From Siphonodentalium dalli (taxonomy: Eukaryota; Mollusca; Scaphopoda; Gadilida; Siphonodentaliidae): 64,000 bases of DNA. Positions 26,451 through 37,840 of this stretch are shown here, piece by piece; within the stretch, counting starts at the first letter, position 1, and the number at the start of each line of letters is the position of its first letter. The position numbers and the translations under genes were made by a program. The notes beneath the pieces were generated by a model. It did not search any database, had not been told where the DNA came from, and saw nothing but the letters and a program-made list of their open reading frames with translations. Where the stretch lies: the NCBI GenBank assembly GCA_032622095.1, contig CP136064.1, positions 314,001-378,000 of the forward strand. Reading direction: 5' to 3'.

Positions 26451-28289
26451 AGTAACACAGTCACCAACTTAATGGGGTATCTGCTATAGACTGGTTCCAT
26501 GGTGGAGTACGGTTGGATATTTTCAATTTGGCGCATGTTTCTCCATACCGCGCTATGTCAAATCTGGCCCTATCCGAATCGGGTTGTCATTTACAATGAC
26601 TGCAGAAAATATATATCTTCATGGTGGAATGCAAATGTATGTTTAAAGGAACAGATGTATCTCAACTTAAAGGGACATAAGTAAAACAGTCACCAACTTT
26701 AAGGGGTATCTGCTATAGACTGGTTCCATGGTGGAGTACGGTTGGATATTTTCAATTTGGCGCATGTTTCTCCATACCGCGCCATGTCAAATCTGGCCAT
26801 ATCCGAATCGGGTTGTCATTTACAATGACTGCAGAAAATAAATATCTTCATGTTGGAATGCAAATGTATGTTTAAAGGAACAGATGTATCTCAACTTAAA
26901 GGGACATAAGTAACACAGTCACCAACTTTAAGGGGTATCTGCTATAGACTGGTTACATGGTGGAGTACGGTTGGATATTTTCAATTTTGCGCATGTTTCT
27001 CCATACCGCGCCATGTCAAATCTGGCCATATCCGAATCGGGTTGTCATTTACAATGACTGCATAAAATAAATATCTTCATGTTGGAATGCAAATGTATGT
27101 TTAAAGGAACAGATGTATCTCAACTTAAAGGGACATAAGTAACACAGTCACCAACTTAAAGAGGTGTCTGATTTAGACTGGTTCCATGGTGGAGTACGGT
27201 TGGATATTTTCTATTTGGCGCATGTTTCTCCATACCGCGCCATGTCAATCTGGCCATATCCGAATCGGGTTGTCATTTACAATGACTACAGAAAATAAAT
27301 ATCTTCATGTTGGAATGCAAATGTATGTTTAAAGAAACAGATGTATCTCAACTTAAAGGGACATAAGTAACACAGTCACCAACTTTAAGGGGTATCTGCT
27401 ATAGACTGGTTCCATGGTGGAGTACTGTTGGATATTTTCAATTTGGCGCATGTTTCTCCATACCGCGCCATGTCAAATCTGGCCATATCCGAATCGGGTT
27501 GTCATTTACAATGACTACAGAAAATAAATATCTTCATGTTGGAATGCAAATGTATGTTTAAAGGAACACATGTATCTCAACTTAAAGGGACATAAGTAAC
27601 ACAGTCACCAACTTTAAGGGGTATCTGCTATAGACTGGTTCCATGGTGGAGTACGGTTGGATATTTTCAATTTGGCGCATGTTTTTCCATACCGCGCCAT
27701 GTCAAATCTGGCCATATCCGAATCGGGTTGTCATTTACAATGACTACAGAAAATAAATATCTTCATGTTGGAAAGCAAATGTATGTTTAAAGGAACAGAT
27801 GTATCTCAACTTAAAGGGACATAAGTAACACAGTCACCAACTTAAAGGGGTATCTGCTATAGACTGGTTCCATGGTGGAGTACGGCTGGATATTTTCAAT
27901 TTGGCGCATGTTTCTCCATACCGCGCCATGTCAAATCTGGCCATATCCGAATCGGGTTGTCATTTACAATGACTGCAGAAAATATATATCTTCATGTTGG
28001 AATGCAAATGTATGTTTAAAGGAACAGATGTATCTCAACTTAAAGGGACATAAGTAACACAGTCACCAACTTTAAGGGGTATCTGCTATAGACTGGTTAC
28101 ATGGTGGAGTACGGTTGGATATTTTCAATTTTGCGCATGTTTCTCCATACCGCGCCATGTCAAATCTGGCCATATCCGAATCGGGTTGTCATTTACAATG
28201 ACTGCAGAAAATAAATATCTTCATGTTGGAATGCAAATGTATGTTTAAAGGAACAGATGTATCTCAACTTAAAGGGACATAAGTAACAC
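25770..28289 (+). repeat. 11-monomer higher-order unit, copy A (~2518 bp)
   Basis: Repeats at an offset of 2518 bp (11 x 229 minus the 1 bp deletion near 27247, GTCAATCTGG, which is only in copy A). Shared landmarks are CAGTCAACAAC (25773 and 28291), CTGAAAGGG (26437 and 28955), the CGCGCTATGTC monomer (26499 and 29017), GCATAAAATAAAT (27061 and 29579) and GGCTGG (27872 and 30391). Confidence 0.85.
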
Positions 28290-31200
28290 AGTCAACAACT
28301 TAAAGAGGTGTCTGATTTAGACTGGTTCCATGGTGGAGTACGGTTGGATATTTTCTATTTGGCGCATGTTTCTCCATACCGCGCCATGTCAAATCTGGCC
28401 ATATCCGAATCGGGTTGTCATTTACAATGACTACAGAAAATAAATATCTTCATGTTGGAATGCAAATGTATGTTTAAAGGAACACATGTATCTCAACTTA
28501 AAGGGACATAAGTAACACAGTCACCAACTTTAAGGGGTATCTGCTATAGACTGGTTCCATGGTGGAGTACGGTTGGATATTTTCAATTTGGCGCATGTTT
28601 TTCCATACCGCGCCATGTCAAATCTGGCCATATCCGAATCGGGTTGTCATTTACAATGACTACAGAAAATAAATATCTTCATGTTGGAAAGCAAATGTAT
28701 GTTTAAAGGAACAGATGTATCTCAACTTAAAGGGACATAAGTAACACAGTCACCAACTTAAAGGGGTATCTGCTATAGACTGGTTCCATGGTGGAGTACG
28801 GTTGGATATTTTCAATTTGGCGCATGTTTCTCCATACCGCGCCATGTCAAATCTGGCCATATCCGAATCGGGTTGTTATTTACAATGACTGCAGAAAATA
28901 TATATCTTCATGGTGGAATGCAAATGTATGTTTAAAGGAACAGATGTATCTCAACTGAAAGGGACATAAGTAACACAGTCACCAACTTAATGGGGTATCT
29001 GCTATAGACTGGTTCCATGGTGGAGTACGGTTGGATATTTTCAATTTGGCGCATGTTTCTCCATACCGCGCTATGTCAAATCTGGCCCTATCCGAATCGG
29101 GTTGTCATTTACAATGACTGCAGAAAATATATATCTTCATGGTGGAATGCAAATGTATGTTTAAAGGAACAGATGTATCTCAACTTAAAGGGACATAAGT
29201 AAAACAGTCACCAACTTTAAGGGGTATCTGCTATAGACTGGTTCCATGGTGGAGTACGGTTGGATATTTTCAATTTGGCGCATGTTTCTCCATACCGCGC
29301 CATGTCAAATCTGGCCATATCCGAATCGGGTTGTCATTTACAATGACTGCAGAAAATAAATATCTTCATGTTGGAATGCAAATGTATGTTTAAAGGAACA
29401 GATGTATCTCAACTTAAAGGGACATAAGTAACACAGTCACCAACTTTAAGGGGTATCTGCTATAGACTGGTTACATGGTGGAGTACGGTTGGATATTTTC
29501 AATTTTGCGCATGTTTCTCCATACCGCGCCATGTCAAATCTGGCCATATCCGAATCGGGTTGTCATTTACAATGACTGCATAAAATAAATATCTTCATGT
29601 TGGAATGCAAATGTATGTTTAAAGGAACAGATGTATCTCAACTTAAAGGGACATAAGTAACACAGTCACCAACTTAAAGAGGTGTCTGATTTAGACTGGT
29701 TCCATGGTGGAGTACGGTTGGATATTTTCTATTTGGCGCATGTTTCTCCATACCGCGCCATGTCAAATCTGGCCATATCCGAATCGGGTTGTCATTTACA
29801 ATGACTACAGAAAATAAATATCTTCATGTTGGAATGCAAATGTATGTTTAAAGAAACAGATGTATCTCAACTTAAAGGGACATAAGTAACACAGTCACCA
29901 ACTTTAAGGGGTATCTGCTATAGACTGGTTCCATGGTGGAGTACTGTTGGATATTTTCAATTTGGCGCATGTTTCTCCATACCGCGCCATGTCAAATCTG
30001 GCCATATCCGAATCGGGTTGTCATTTACAATGACTACAGAAAATAAATATCTTCATGTTGGAATGCAAATGTATGTTTAAAGGAACACATGTATCTCAAC
30101 TTAAAGGGACATAAGTAACACAGTCACCAACTTTAAGGGGTATCTGCTATAGACTGGTTCCATGGTGGAGTACGGTTGGATATTTTCAATTTGGCGCATG
30201 TTTTTCCATACCGCGCCATGTCAAATCTGGCCATATCCGAATCGGGTTGTCATTTACAATGACTACAGAAAATAAATATCTTCATGTTGGAAAGCAAATG
30301 TATGTTTAAAGGAACAGATGTATCTCAACTTAAAGGGACATAAGTAACACAGTCACCAACTTAAAGGGGTATCTGCTATAGACTGGTTCCATGGTGGAGT
30401 ACGGCTGGATATTTTCAATTTGGCGCATGTTTCTCCATACCGCGCCATGTCAAATCTGGCCATATCCGAATCGGGTTGTCATTTACAATGACTGCAGAAA
30501 ATATATATCTTCATGTTGGAATGCAAATGTATGTTTAAAGGAACAGATGTATCTCAACTTAAAGGGACATAAGTAACACAGTCACCAACTTTAAGGGGTA
30601 TCTGCTATAGACTGGTTACATGGTGGAGTACGGTTGGATATTTTCAATTTGGCGCATGTTTCTCCATACCGCGCCATGTCAAATCTGGCCATATCCAAAT
30701 CGGGTTGTCATTTACAATGACTGCAGAAAATAAATATCTTCATGTTGGAATGCAAATGTATGTTTAAAGGAACAGATGTATCTCAACTTAAAGGGACATA
30801 AGTAACACAGTCAACAACTTAAAGAGGTGTCTGATTTAGACTGGTTCCATGGTGGAGTACGGTTGGATATTTTCTATTTGGCGCATGTTTCTCCATACCG
30901 CGCCATGTCAAATCTGGCCATATCCGAATCGGGTTGTCATTTACAATGACTACAGAAAATAAATATCTTCATGTTGGAATGCAAATGTATGTTTAAAGGA
31001 ACACATGTATCTCAACTTAAAGGGACATAAGTAACACAGTCACCAACTTTAAGGGGTATCTGCTATAGACTGGTTCCATGGTGGAGTACGGTTGGATATT
31101 TTCAATTTGGCGCATGTTTTTCCATACCGCGCCATGTCAAATCTGGCCATATCCGAATCGGGTTGTCATTTACAATGACTACAGAAAATAAATATCTTCA

Positions 31201-31420
31201 TGTTGGAAAGCAAATGTATGTTTAAAGGAACAGATGTATCTCAACTTAAAGGGACATAAGTAACACAGTCACCAACTTAAAGGGGTATCTGCTATAGACT
31301 GGTTCCATGGTGGAGTACGGTTGGATATTTTCAATTTGGCGCATGTTTCTCCATACCGCGCCATGTCAAATCTGGCCATATCCGAATCGGGTTGTTATTT
31401 ACAATGACTGCAGAAAATAT
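28290..31420 (+). repeat. 11-monomer higher-order unit, copy B plus partial third
   Basis: Second copy, followed by roughly 600 bp that still match the beginning of the unit. Agreement ends near 31425, where GGAGGAATGC replaces GGTGGAATGC and the following monomers change class. Private changes in this copy include TTTGGCGC instead of TTTTGCGC near 30649 and TATCCAAATC near 30695; the latter is then carried into block 3 (34358 and 39854). Confidence 0.82.
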
Positions 31421-34400
31421 ATATCTTCATGGAGGAATGCAAATGTATGTTTAAAGGAACAGATGTATCTCAACTTAAAGGGACATAAGTAACACAGTCA
31501 CCAACTTAAAGGGGTATCTGCTATAGACTGGTTCCATGGTGGAGTACGGTTGGATATTTTCAATTTGGCGCATGTTTCTCCCTACCGCGCCATGTCAAAT
31601 CTGGCCATATCCGAATCGGGTTGTCATTTACAATGACTACAGAAAATAAATATCTTCATGTTGGAATGCAAATGTATGTTTAAAGGAACAGATGTATCTC
31701 AACTTAAAGGGACATAAGTAACACAGTCACCAACTTTAAGGGGTATCTGCTATAGACTGGTTCCATGGTGGAGTACGGTTGGATATTTTCAATTTGGCGC
31801 TTGTTTCTCCATACCGCGCCATGTCAAATCTGGCCATATCCGAATCGGGTTGTCATTTACAATGACTACAGAAAATAAATATCTTCATGGTGGAATGCAA
31901 ATGTATGTTTAAAGGAACAGATGTATCTCAACTTAAAGGGACATAAGTAACACAGTCAACAACTTTAAGGGGTATCTGCTATAGACTGGTTTCATGGTGG
32001 AGTACGGTTGGATATTTTCAATTTGGCGTATGTTTCTCCATACCGCGCCATGTCAAATCTGGCCATATCCGAATCGGGTTGTCATTTACAATGACTGCAG
32101 AAAATAATTATCTTCATGTTGGAATGCAAATGTATGTTTAAAGGAACAGATGTATCTCAACTTAAAGGGACATAAGTAACACAGTCACCAACTTAAAGAG
32201 GTGTCTGATTTAGACTGGTTCCATGGTGGAGTACGGTTGGATATTTTCTATTTGGCGCATGTTTCTCCATACCGCGCCATGTCAAATCTGGCCATATCCG
32301 AATCGGGTTGTCATTTACAATGACTACAGAAAATAAATATCTTCATGTTGGAATGCAAATGTATGTTTAAAGAAACAGATGTATCTCAACTTAAAGGGAC
32401 ATAAGTAACACAGTCACCAACTTTAAGGGGTATCTGCTATAGACTGGTTCCATGGTGGAGTACTGTTGGATATTTTCAATTTGGCGCATGTTTCTCCATA
32501 CCGCGCCATGTCAAATCTGGCCATATCCGAATCGGGTTGTCATTTACAATGACTACAGAAAATAAATATCTTCATGTTGGAATGCAAATGTATGTTTAAA
32601 GGAACACATGTATCTCAACTTAAAGGGACATAAGTAACACAGTCACCAACTTTAAGGGGTATCTGCTATAGACTGGTTCCATGGTGGAGTACGGTTGGAT
32701 ATTTTCAATTTGGCGCATGTTTTTCCATACCGCGCCATGTCAAATCTGGCCATATCCGAATCGGGTTGTCATTTACAATGACTACAGAAAATAAATATCT
32801 TCATGTTGGAAAGCAAATGTATGTTTAAAGGAACAGATGTATCTCAACTTAAAGGGACATAAGTAACACAGTCACCAACTTAAAGGGGTATCTGCTATAG
32901 ACTGGTTCCATGGTGGAGTACGGCTGGATATTTTCAATTTGGCGCTTGTTTCTCCATACCGCGCCATGTCAAATCTGGCCATATCCGAATCGGGTTGTCA
33001 TTTACAATGACTACAGAAAATAAATATCTTCATGGTGGAATGCAAATGTATGTTTAAAGGAACAGATGTATCTCAACTTAAAGGGACATAAGTAACACAG
33101 TCAACAACTTTAAGGGGTATCTGCTATAGACTGGTTTCATGGTGGAGTACGGTTGGATATTTTCAATTTGGCGCATGTTTCTCCATACCGCGCCATGTCA
33201 AATCTGGCCATATCCGAATCGGGTTGTCATTTACAATGACTGCAGAAAATAATTATCTTCATGTTGGAATGCAAATGTATGTTTAAAGGAACAGATGTAT
33301 CTCAACTTAAAGGGACATAAGTAACACAGTCACCAACTTAAAGAGGTGTCTGATTTAGACTGGTTCCATGGTGGAGTACGGTTGGATATTTTCTATTTGG
33401 CGCATGTTTCTCCATACCGCGCCATGTCAAATCTGGCCATATCCGAATCGGGTTGTCATTTACAATGACTACAGAAAATAAATATCTTCATGTTGGAATG
33501 CAAATGTATGTTTAAAGAAACAGCAGTATCTCAACTTAAAGGGACATAAGTAACACAGTCACCAACTTTAAGGGGTATCTGCTATAGACTGGTTCCATGG
33601 TGGAGTACTGTTGGATATTTTCAATTTGGCGCATGTTTCTCCATACCGCGCCATGTCAAATCTGGCCATATCCGAATCGGGTTGTCATTTACAATGACTA
33701 CAGAAAATAAATATCTTCATGTTGGAATGCAAATGTATGTTTAAAGGAACACATGTATCTCAACTTAAAGGGACATAAGTAACACAGTCACCAACTTTAA
33801 GGGGTATCTGCTATAGACTGGTTCCATGGTGGAGTACGGTTGGATATTTTCAATTTGGCGCATGTTTTTCCATACCGCGCCATGTCAAATCTGGCCATAT
33901 CCGAATCGGGTTGTCATTTACAATGACTACAGAAAATAAATATCGTCATGTTGGAAAGCAAATGTATGTTTAAAGGAACAGTTGTATCTCAACTTAAAGG
34001 GACATAAGTAACACAGTCACCAACTTAAAGGGGTATCTGCTATAGACTGGTTCCATGGTGGAGTACGGCTGGATATTTTCAATTTGGCGCATGTTTCTCC
34101 ATACCGCGCCATGTCAAATCTGGCCATATCCGAATCGGGTTGTCATTTACAATGACTGCAGAAAATATATATCTTCATGTTGGAATGCAAATGTATGTTT
34201 AAAGGAACAGATGTATCTCAACTTAAAGGGACATAAGTAACACAGTCACCAACTTTAAGGGGTATCTGCTATAGACTGGTTACATGGTGGAGTACGGTTG
34301 GATATTTTCAATTTTGCGCATGTTTCTCCATACCGCGCCATGTCAAATCTGGCCATATCCAAATCGGGTTGTCATTTACAATGACTGCAGAAAATAAATA

Positions 34401-37288
34401 TCTTCATGTTGGAATGCAAATGTATGTTTAAAGGAACAGATGTATCTCAACTTAAAGGGACATAAGTAACACAGTCAACAACTTAAAGAGGTGTCTGATT
34501 TAGACTGGTTCCATGGTGGAGTACGGTTGGATATTTTCTATTTGGCGCATGTTTCTCCATACCGCGCCATGTCAAATCTGGCCATATCCGAATCGGGTTG
34601 TCATTTACAATGACTACAGAAAATAAATATCTTCATGTTGGAATGCAAATGTATGTTTAAAGGAACACATGTATCTCAACTTAAAGGGACATAAGTAACA
34701 CAGTCACCAACTTTAAGGGGTATCTGCTATAGACTGGTTCCATGGTGGAGTACGGTTGGATATTTTCAATTTGGCGCATGTTTTTCCATACCGCGCCATG
34801 TCAAATCTGGCCATATCCGAATCGGGTTGTCATTTACAATGACTACAGAAAATAAATATCTTCATGTTGGAAAGCAAATGTATGTTTAAAGGAACAGATG
34901 TATCTCAACTTAAAGGGACATAAGTAACACAGTCACCAACTTAAAGGGGTATCTGCTATAGACTGGTTCCATGGTGGAGTACGGTTGGATATTTTCAATT
35001 TGGCGCATGTTTCTCCATACCGCGCCATGTCAAATCTGGCCATATCCGAATCGGGTTGTTATTTACAATGACTGCAGAAAATATATATCTTCATGGAGGA
35101 ATGCAAATGTATGTTTAAAGGAACAGATGTATCTCAACTTAAAGGGACATAAGTAACACAGTCACCAACTTAAAGGGGTATCTGCTATAGACTGGTTCCA
35201 TGGTGGAGTACGGTTGGATATTTTCAATTTGGCGCATGTTTCTCCCTACCGCGCCATGTCAAATCTGGCCATATCCGAATCGGGTTGTCATTTACAATGA
35301 CTACAGAAAATAAATATCTTCATGTTGGAATGCAAATGTATGTTTAAAGGAACAGATGTATCTCAACTTAAAGGGACATAAGTAACACAGTCACCAACTT
35401 TAAGGGGTATCTGCTATAGACTGGTTCCATGGTGGAGTACGGTTGGATATTTTCAATTTGGCGCATGTTTCTCCATACCGCGCCATGTCAAATCTGGCCA
35501 TATCCGAATCGGGTTGTCATTTACAATGACTACAGAAAATAAATATCTTCATGGTGGAATGCAAATGTATGTTTAAAGGAACAGATGTATCTCAACTTAA
35601 AGGGACATAAGTAACACAGTCAACAACTTTAAGGGGTATCTGCTATAGACTGGTTTCATGGTGGAGTACGGTTGGATATTTTCAATTTGGCGCATGTTTC
35701 TCCATACCGCGCCATGTCAAATCTGGCCATATCCGAATCGGGTTGTCATTTACAATGACTGCAGAAAATAATTATCTTCATGTTGGAATGCAAATGTATG
35801 TTTAAAGGAACAGATGTATCTCAACTTAAAGGGACATAAGTAACACAGTCACCAACTTAAAGAGGTGTCTGATTTAGACTGGTTCCATGGTGGAGTACGG
35901 TTGGATATTTTCTATTTGGCGCATGTTTCTCCATACCGCGCCATGTCAAATCTGGCCATATCCGAATCGGGTTGTTATTTACAATGACTACAGAAAATAA
36001 ATATCTTCATGTTGGAATGCAAATGTATGTTTAAAGGAACAGATGTAACTCAACTTAAAGGGACATAAGTAACACAGTCACCAACTCAAAGGGGTATCTG
36101 CTATAGACTGGTTCCATGGTGGAGTACGGTTGGATATTTTCAATTTGGCGCATGTTTCTCCATACCGCGCCATGTCAAATCTGGCCATATCCGAATCGGG
36201 TTGTTATTTACAATGACTGCAGAAAATATGTATCTTCATGGTGGAATGCAAATGTATGTTTAAAGGAACAGATGTATCTCAACTTAAAGGGACATAAGTA
36301 ACACAGTCACCAACTGTAAGAGGTATCTGCTATAGACTGGTTCCATGGTGGAGTACGGTTGGATATTTTCAATTTGGCGCATGTTTCTCCATACCGCGCC
36401 ATGTCAAATCTGGCCATATCCGAATCGGGTTGTCATTTACAATGACTGCAGAAAATAATTATCTTCATTTTGGAATGCAAATGTATGTTTAAAGGAACAG
36501 ATGTATCTCAACTTAAAGGGACATAAGTAACACAGTCACCAACTTAAAGAGGTGTCTGATTTAGACTGGTTCCATGGTGGAGTACGGTTGGATATTTTCT
36601 ATTTGGCGCATGTTTCTCCATACCGCGCCATGTCAAATCTGGCCATATCCGAATCGGGTTGTCATTTACAATGACTGCAGAAAATATATATCTTCATGGT
36701 GGAATGCAAATGTATGTTTAAAGGAACACATGTATCTCAACTTAAAGGGACATAAGTAACACAGTCACCAACTTTAAGGGGTATCTGCTATAGACTGGTT
36801 CCATGGTGGAGTACGGTTGGATATTTTCAATTTGGCGCATGTTTTTCCATACCGCGCCATGTCAAATCTGGCCATATCCGAATCGGGTTGTCATTTACAA
36901 TGACTACAGAAAATAAATATCTTCATGTTGGAAAGCAAATGTATGTTTAAAGGAACAGATGTATCTCAACTTAAAGGGACATAAGTAACACAGTCACCAA
37001 CTTAAAGGGGTATCTGCTATAGACTGGTTCCATGGTGGAGTACGGTTGGATATTTTCAATTTGGCGCATGTTTCTCCATACCGCGCCATGTCAAATCTGG
37101 CCATATCCGAATCGGGTTGTCATTTACAATGACTGCAGAAAATATATATCTTCATGTTGGAATGCAAATGTATGTTTAAAGGAACAGATGTATCTCAACT
37201 TAAAGGGACATAAGTAAAACAGTCACCAACTTTAAGGGGTATCTGCTATAGACTGGTTCCATGGTGGAGTACGGTTGGATATTTTCAA

Positions 37289-37296
37289 TTTGGCGC
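37289..37296 (+). promoter_or_regulatory. E2F-consensus-like TTTGGCGC, one per typical monomer
   Basis: Seen: TTTGGCGC is present in this reference monomer and at the same place in most others. It fits the published E2F site pattern TTTSSCGC exactly. Several variant classes lose it: TTTTGCGC (for example near 1817, 2956, 16222 and 17143), TTTGGCAC (near 4327, 7983 and 10960) and TTTGGAGC (near 1587 and 2725). An 8 bp match is weak evidence and binding is not shown. The noteworthy point is the regular 229 bp spacing over 64 kb. Confidence 0.25.
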
Positions 37297-37335
37297 ATGT
37301 TTCTCCATACCGCGCCATGTCAAATCTGGCCATAT

Positions 37336-37344
37336 CCGAATCGG
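37336..37344. other. Odd palindrome CCGA-A-TCGG
   Basis: The nine bases CCGAATCGG read as a perfect 4 bp inverted repeat around a central A, and the site contains two of the roughly six CpG dinucleotides of the monomer. It is among the best conserved parts of the unit across the window. Exceptions I saw include TATCCAAATC (near 30695, 34358, 39854 and 62980) and TATCCTAATC (near 60235 and 62294), each removing one CpG. It could be a protein-binding half-palindrome or simply a conserved stretch; nothing in the sequence decides between these. Confidence 0.45.
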
Positions 37345-37347
37345 GTT

Positions 37348-37362
37348 GTCATTTACAATGAC
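37348..37362. other. Inverted repeat GTCATT-TAC-AATGAC (6 bp arms)
   Basis: Seen: arms GTCATT and AATGAC are perfect reverse complements separated by TAC. The element lies four bases after the CCGAATCGG palindrome, so two dyads sit side by side in each monomer. Variants that break it include ATGTCTAC (near 744, 4625, 8280 and 63235), ATATCTAC (near 9882, 12857 and 15146) and GTTATTTAC (from about 17885 onward in many monomers). The two 6 bp deletions near 2563 and 6219 remove its centre. It could form a small hairpin in single-stranded DNA or RNA, or serve as a dyad binding site; both are inference. Confidence 0.5.
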
Positions 37363-37390
37363 TGCAGAAAATATATATCTTCATGTTGGA

Positions 37391-37398
37391 ATGCAAAT
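37391..37398 (+). promoter_or_regulatory. POU octamer motif ATGCAAAT, one per typical monomer
   Basis: Seen: ATGCAAAT in the context GGAATGCAAATGTATG occurs in the large majority of monomers. Known: ATGCAAAT is the canonical octamer recognised by POU-domain proteins such as Oct-1. It is lost in the GGAAAGCAAATG class (first near 16783, common afterwards), in the GGCTGCAAATAT class (near 1230, 2370, 4885, 6027, 8767 and 11743) and in the last monomer near 63957. If bound, the array would be a dense sink of sites at 229 bp spacing. A chance match fixed by tandem amplification is equally possible. Confidence 0.3.
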
Positions 37399-37840
37399 GT
37401 ATGTTTAAAGGAACAGATGTATCTCAACTTAAAGGGACATAAGTAACACAGTCACCAACTTAAAGAGGTGTCTGATTTAGACTGGTTCCATGGTGGAGTA
37501 CGGTTGGATATTTTCTATTTGGCGCATGTTTCTCCATACCGCGCCATGTCAAATCTGGCCATATCCGAATCGGGTTGTCATTTACAATGACTACAGAAAA
37601 TAAATATCTTCATGTTGGAATGCAAATGTATGTTTAAAGGAACACATGTATCTCAACTTAAAGGGACATAAGTAACACAGTCACCAACTTTAAGGGGTAT
37701 CTGCTATAGACTGGTTCCATGGTGGAGTACGGTTGGATATTTTCAATTTGGCGCATGTTTTTCCATACCGCGCCATGTCAAATCTGGCCATATCCGAATC
37801 GGGTTGTCATTTACAATGACTACAGAAAATAAATATCTTC

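Larger units (their letters stand above)
15736..32300 (+). repeat. Array block 2 (3-, 4-, 7- and 11-mer duplications)
   Basis: From about 15.7 kb the block 1 variants disappear and new linked classes appear: GTACGGCTGG (16882, 21003, 21919, 24667, 27872, 30391), GGAAAGCAAATG, AAAGAAACAG, GAACACATG, GCATAAAATAAAT and CGCGCTATGTC (15737, 18027, 19629, 23293, 26499, 29017). The AAGAGGTGTCTGATTT class becomes frequent, every three to seven monomers. The preceding monomers (about 15480-15735, with CTGAAAGGG and CTTAATGGGG) also occur at 10205-10460 and 13180-13440, so the two blocks share ancestry at the junction. Confidence 0.75.
37261..37489 (+). repeat. Reference satellite monomer (229 bp)
   Basis: A full-length monomer taken from the ATG of one CCATGG site to the next; the phase is arbitrary. 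Counting bases gives 90 G+C of 229 (39%). In order it holds a TTTGGCGC string, the CGCG-containing segment ACCGCGCC, a TGGCCA site, the palindrome CCGAATCGG, the GTCATT/AATGAC inverted repeat, a CTGCAG site, a TATATAT stretch, the ATGCAAAT octamer, TTTAAA, and the AAAGGGACATAA segment. This copy ends with the minority 'AAGAGGTGTCTGATTTAG' version of the 3' segment; most monomers have 'AAGGGGTATCTGCTATAG' there. Since 229 is not a multiple of 3, no reading frame continues from one monomer to the next. Confidence 0.95.
32345..37840 (+). repeat. 24-monomer higher-order unit, copy A (5496 bp)
   Basis: Exact offset of 5496 bp (24 x 229) to copy B. I checked many landmarks at this offset: AAAGAAACAG (32371 and 37867), GGCTGG with CGCTTG (32941 and 38437), CAGTCAACAAC (33100 and 38596), TATCGTCATG with GAACAGTTG (33943 and 39439), GTAACTC (36045 and 41541), CCAACTCAAAGG (36080 and 41576) and CTTCATTTTGG (36463 and 41959). 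Differences noticed are ACAGCAGTATC near 33522 and GGTTGTTATTTAC near 35972, against ATGTATC and GTCATT in copy B. Confidence 0.92.

Noticed and set aside
37331-37362. CENP-B box
   Set aside because: The reverse strand has ATTCGGATATGG, which shares TTCG with the core pattern but lacks the required A and CGGG at their positions, so no match to NTTCGNNNNANNCGGGN.
37367-37385. TATA-box promoter in the TATATAT monomers
   Set aside because: An A/T-only stretch produced by a single substitution in a repeat; no initiator, downstream gene or other promoter context.
37261-37489. Monomer as a fused dimer of ~115 bp halves
   Set aside because: Comparing the two halves shows only short chance matches (ATGTTT, ATGTAT, GCCAT). 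The sole clear internal repeat is the 12 bp pair 31 bp apart.
37480-37500. tRNA-derived element or RNA polymerase III box (GGTTCCATGG)
   Set aside because: The string does not fit the B-box consensus, no A box lies at a proper distance, and the monomer does not fold as a tRNA by eye.
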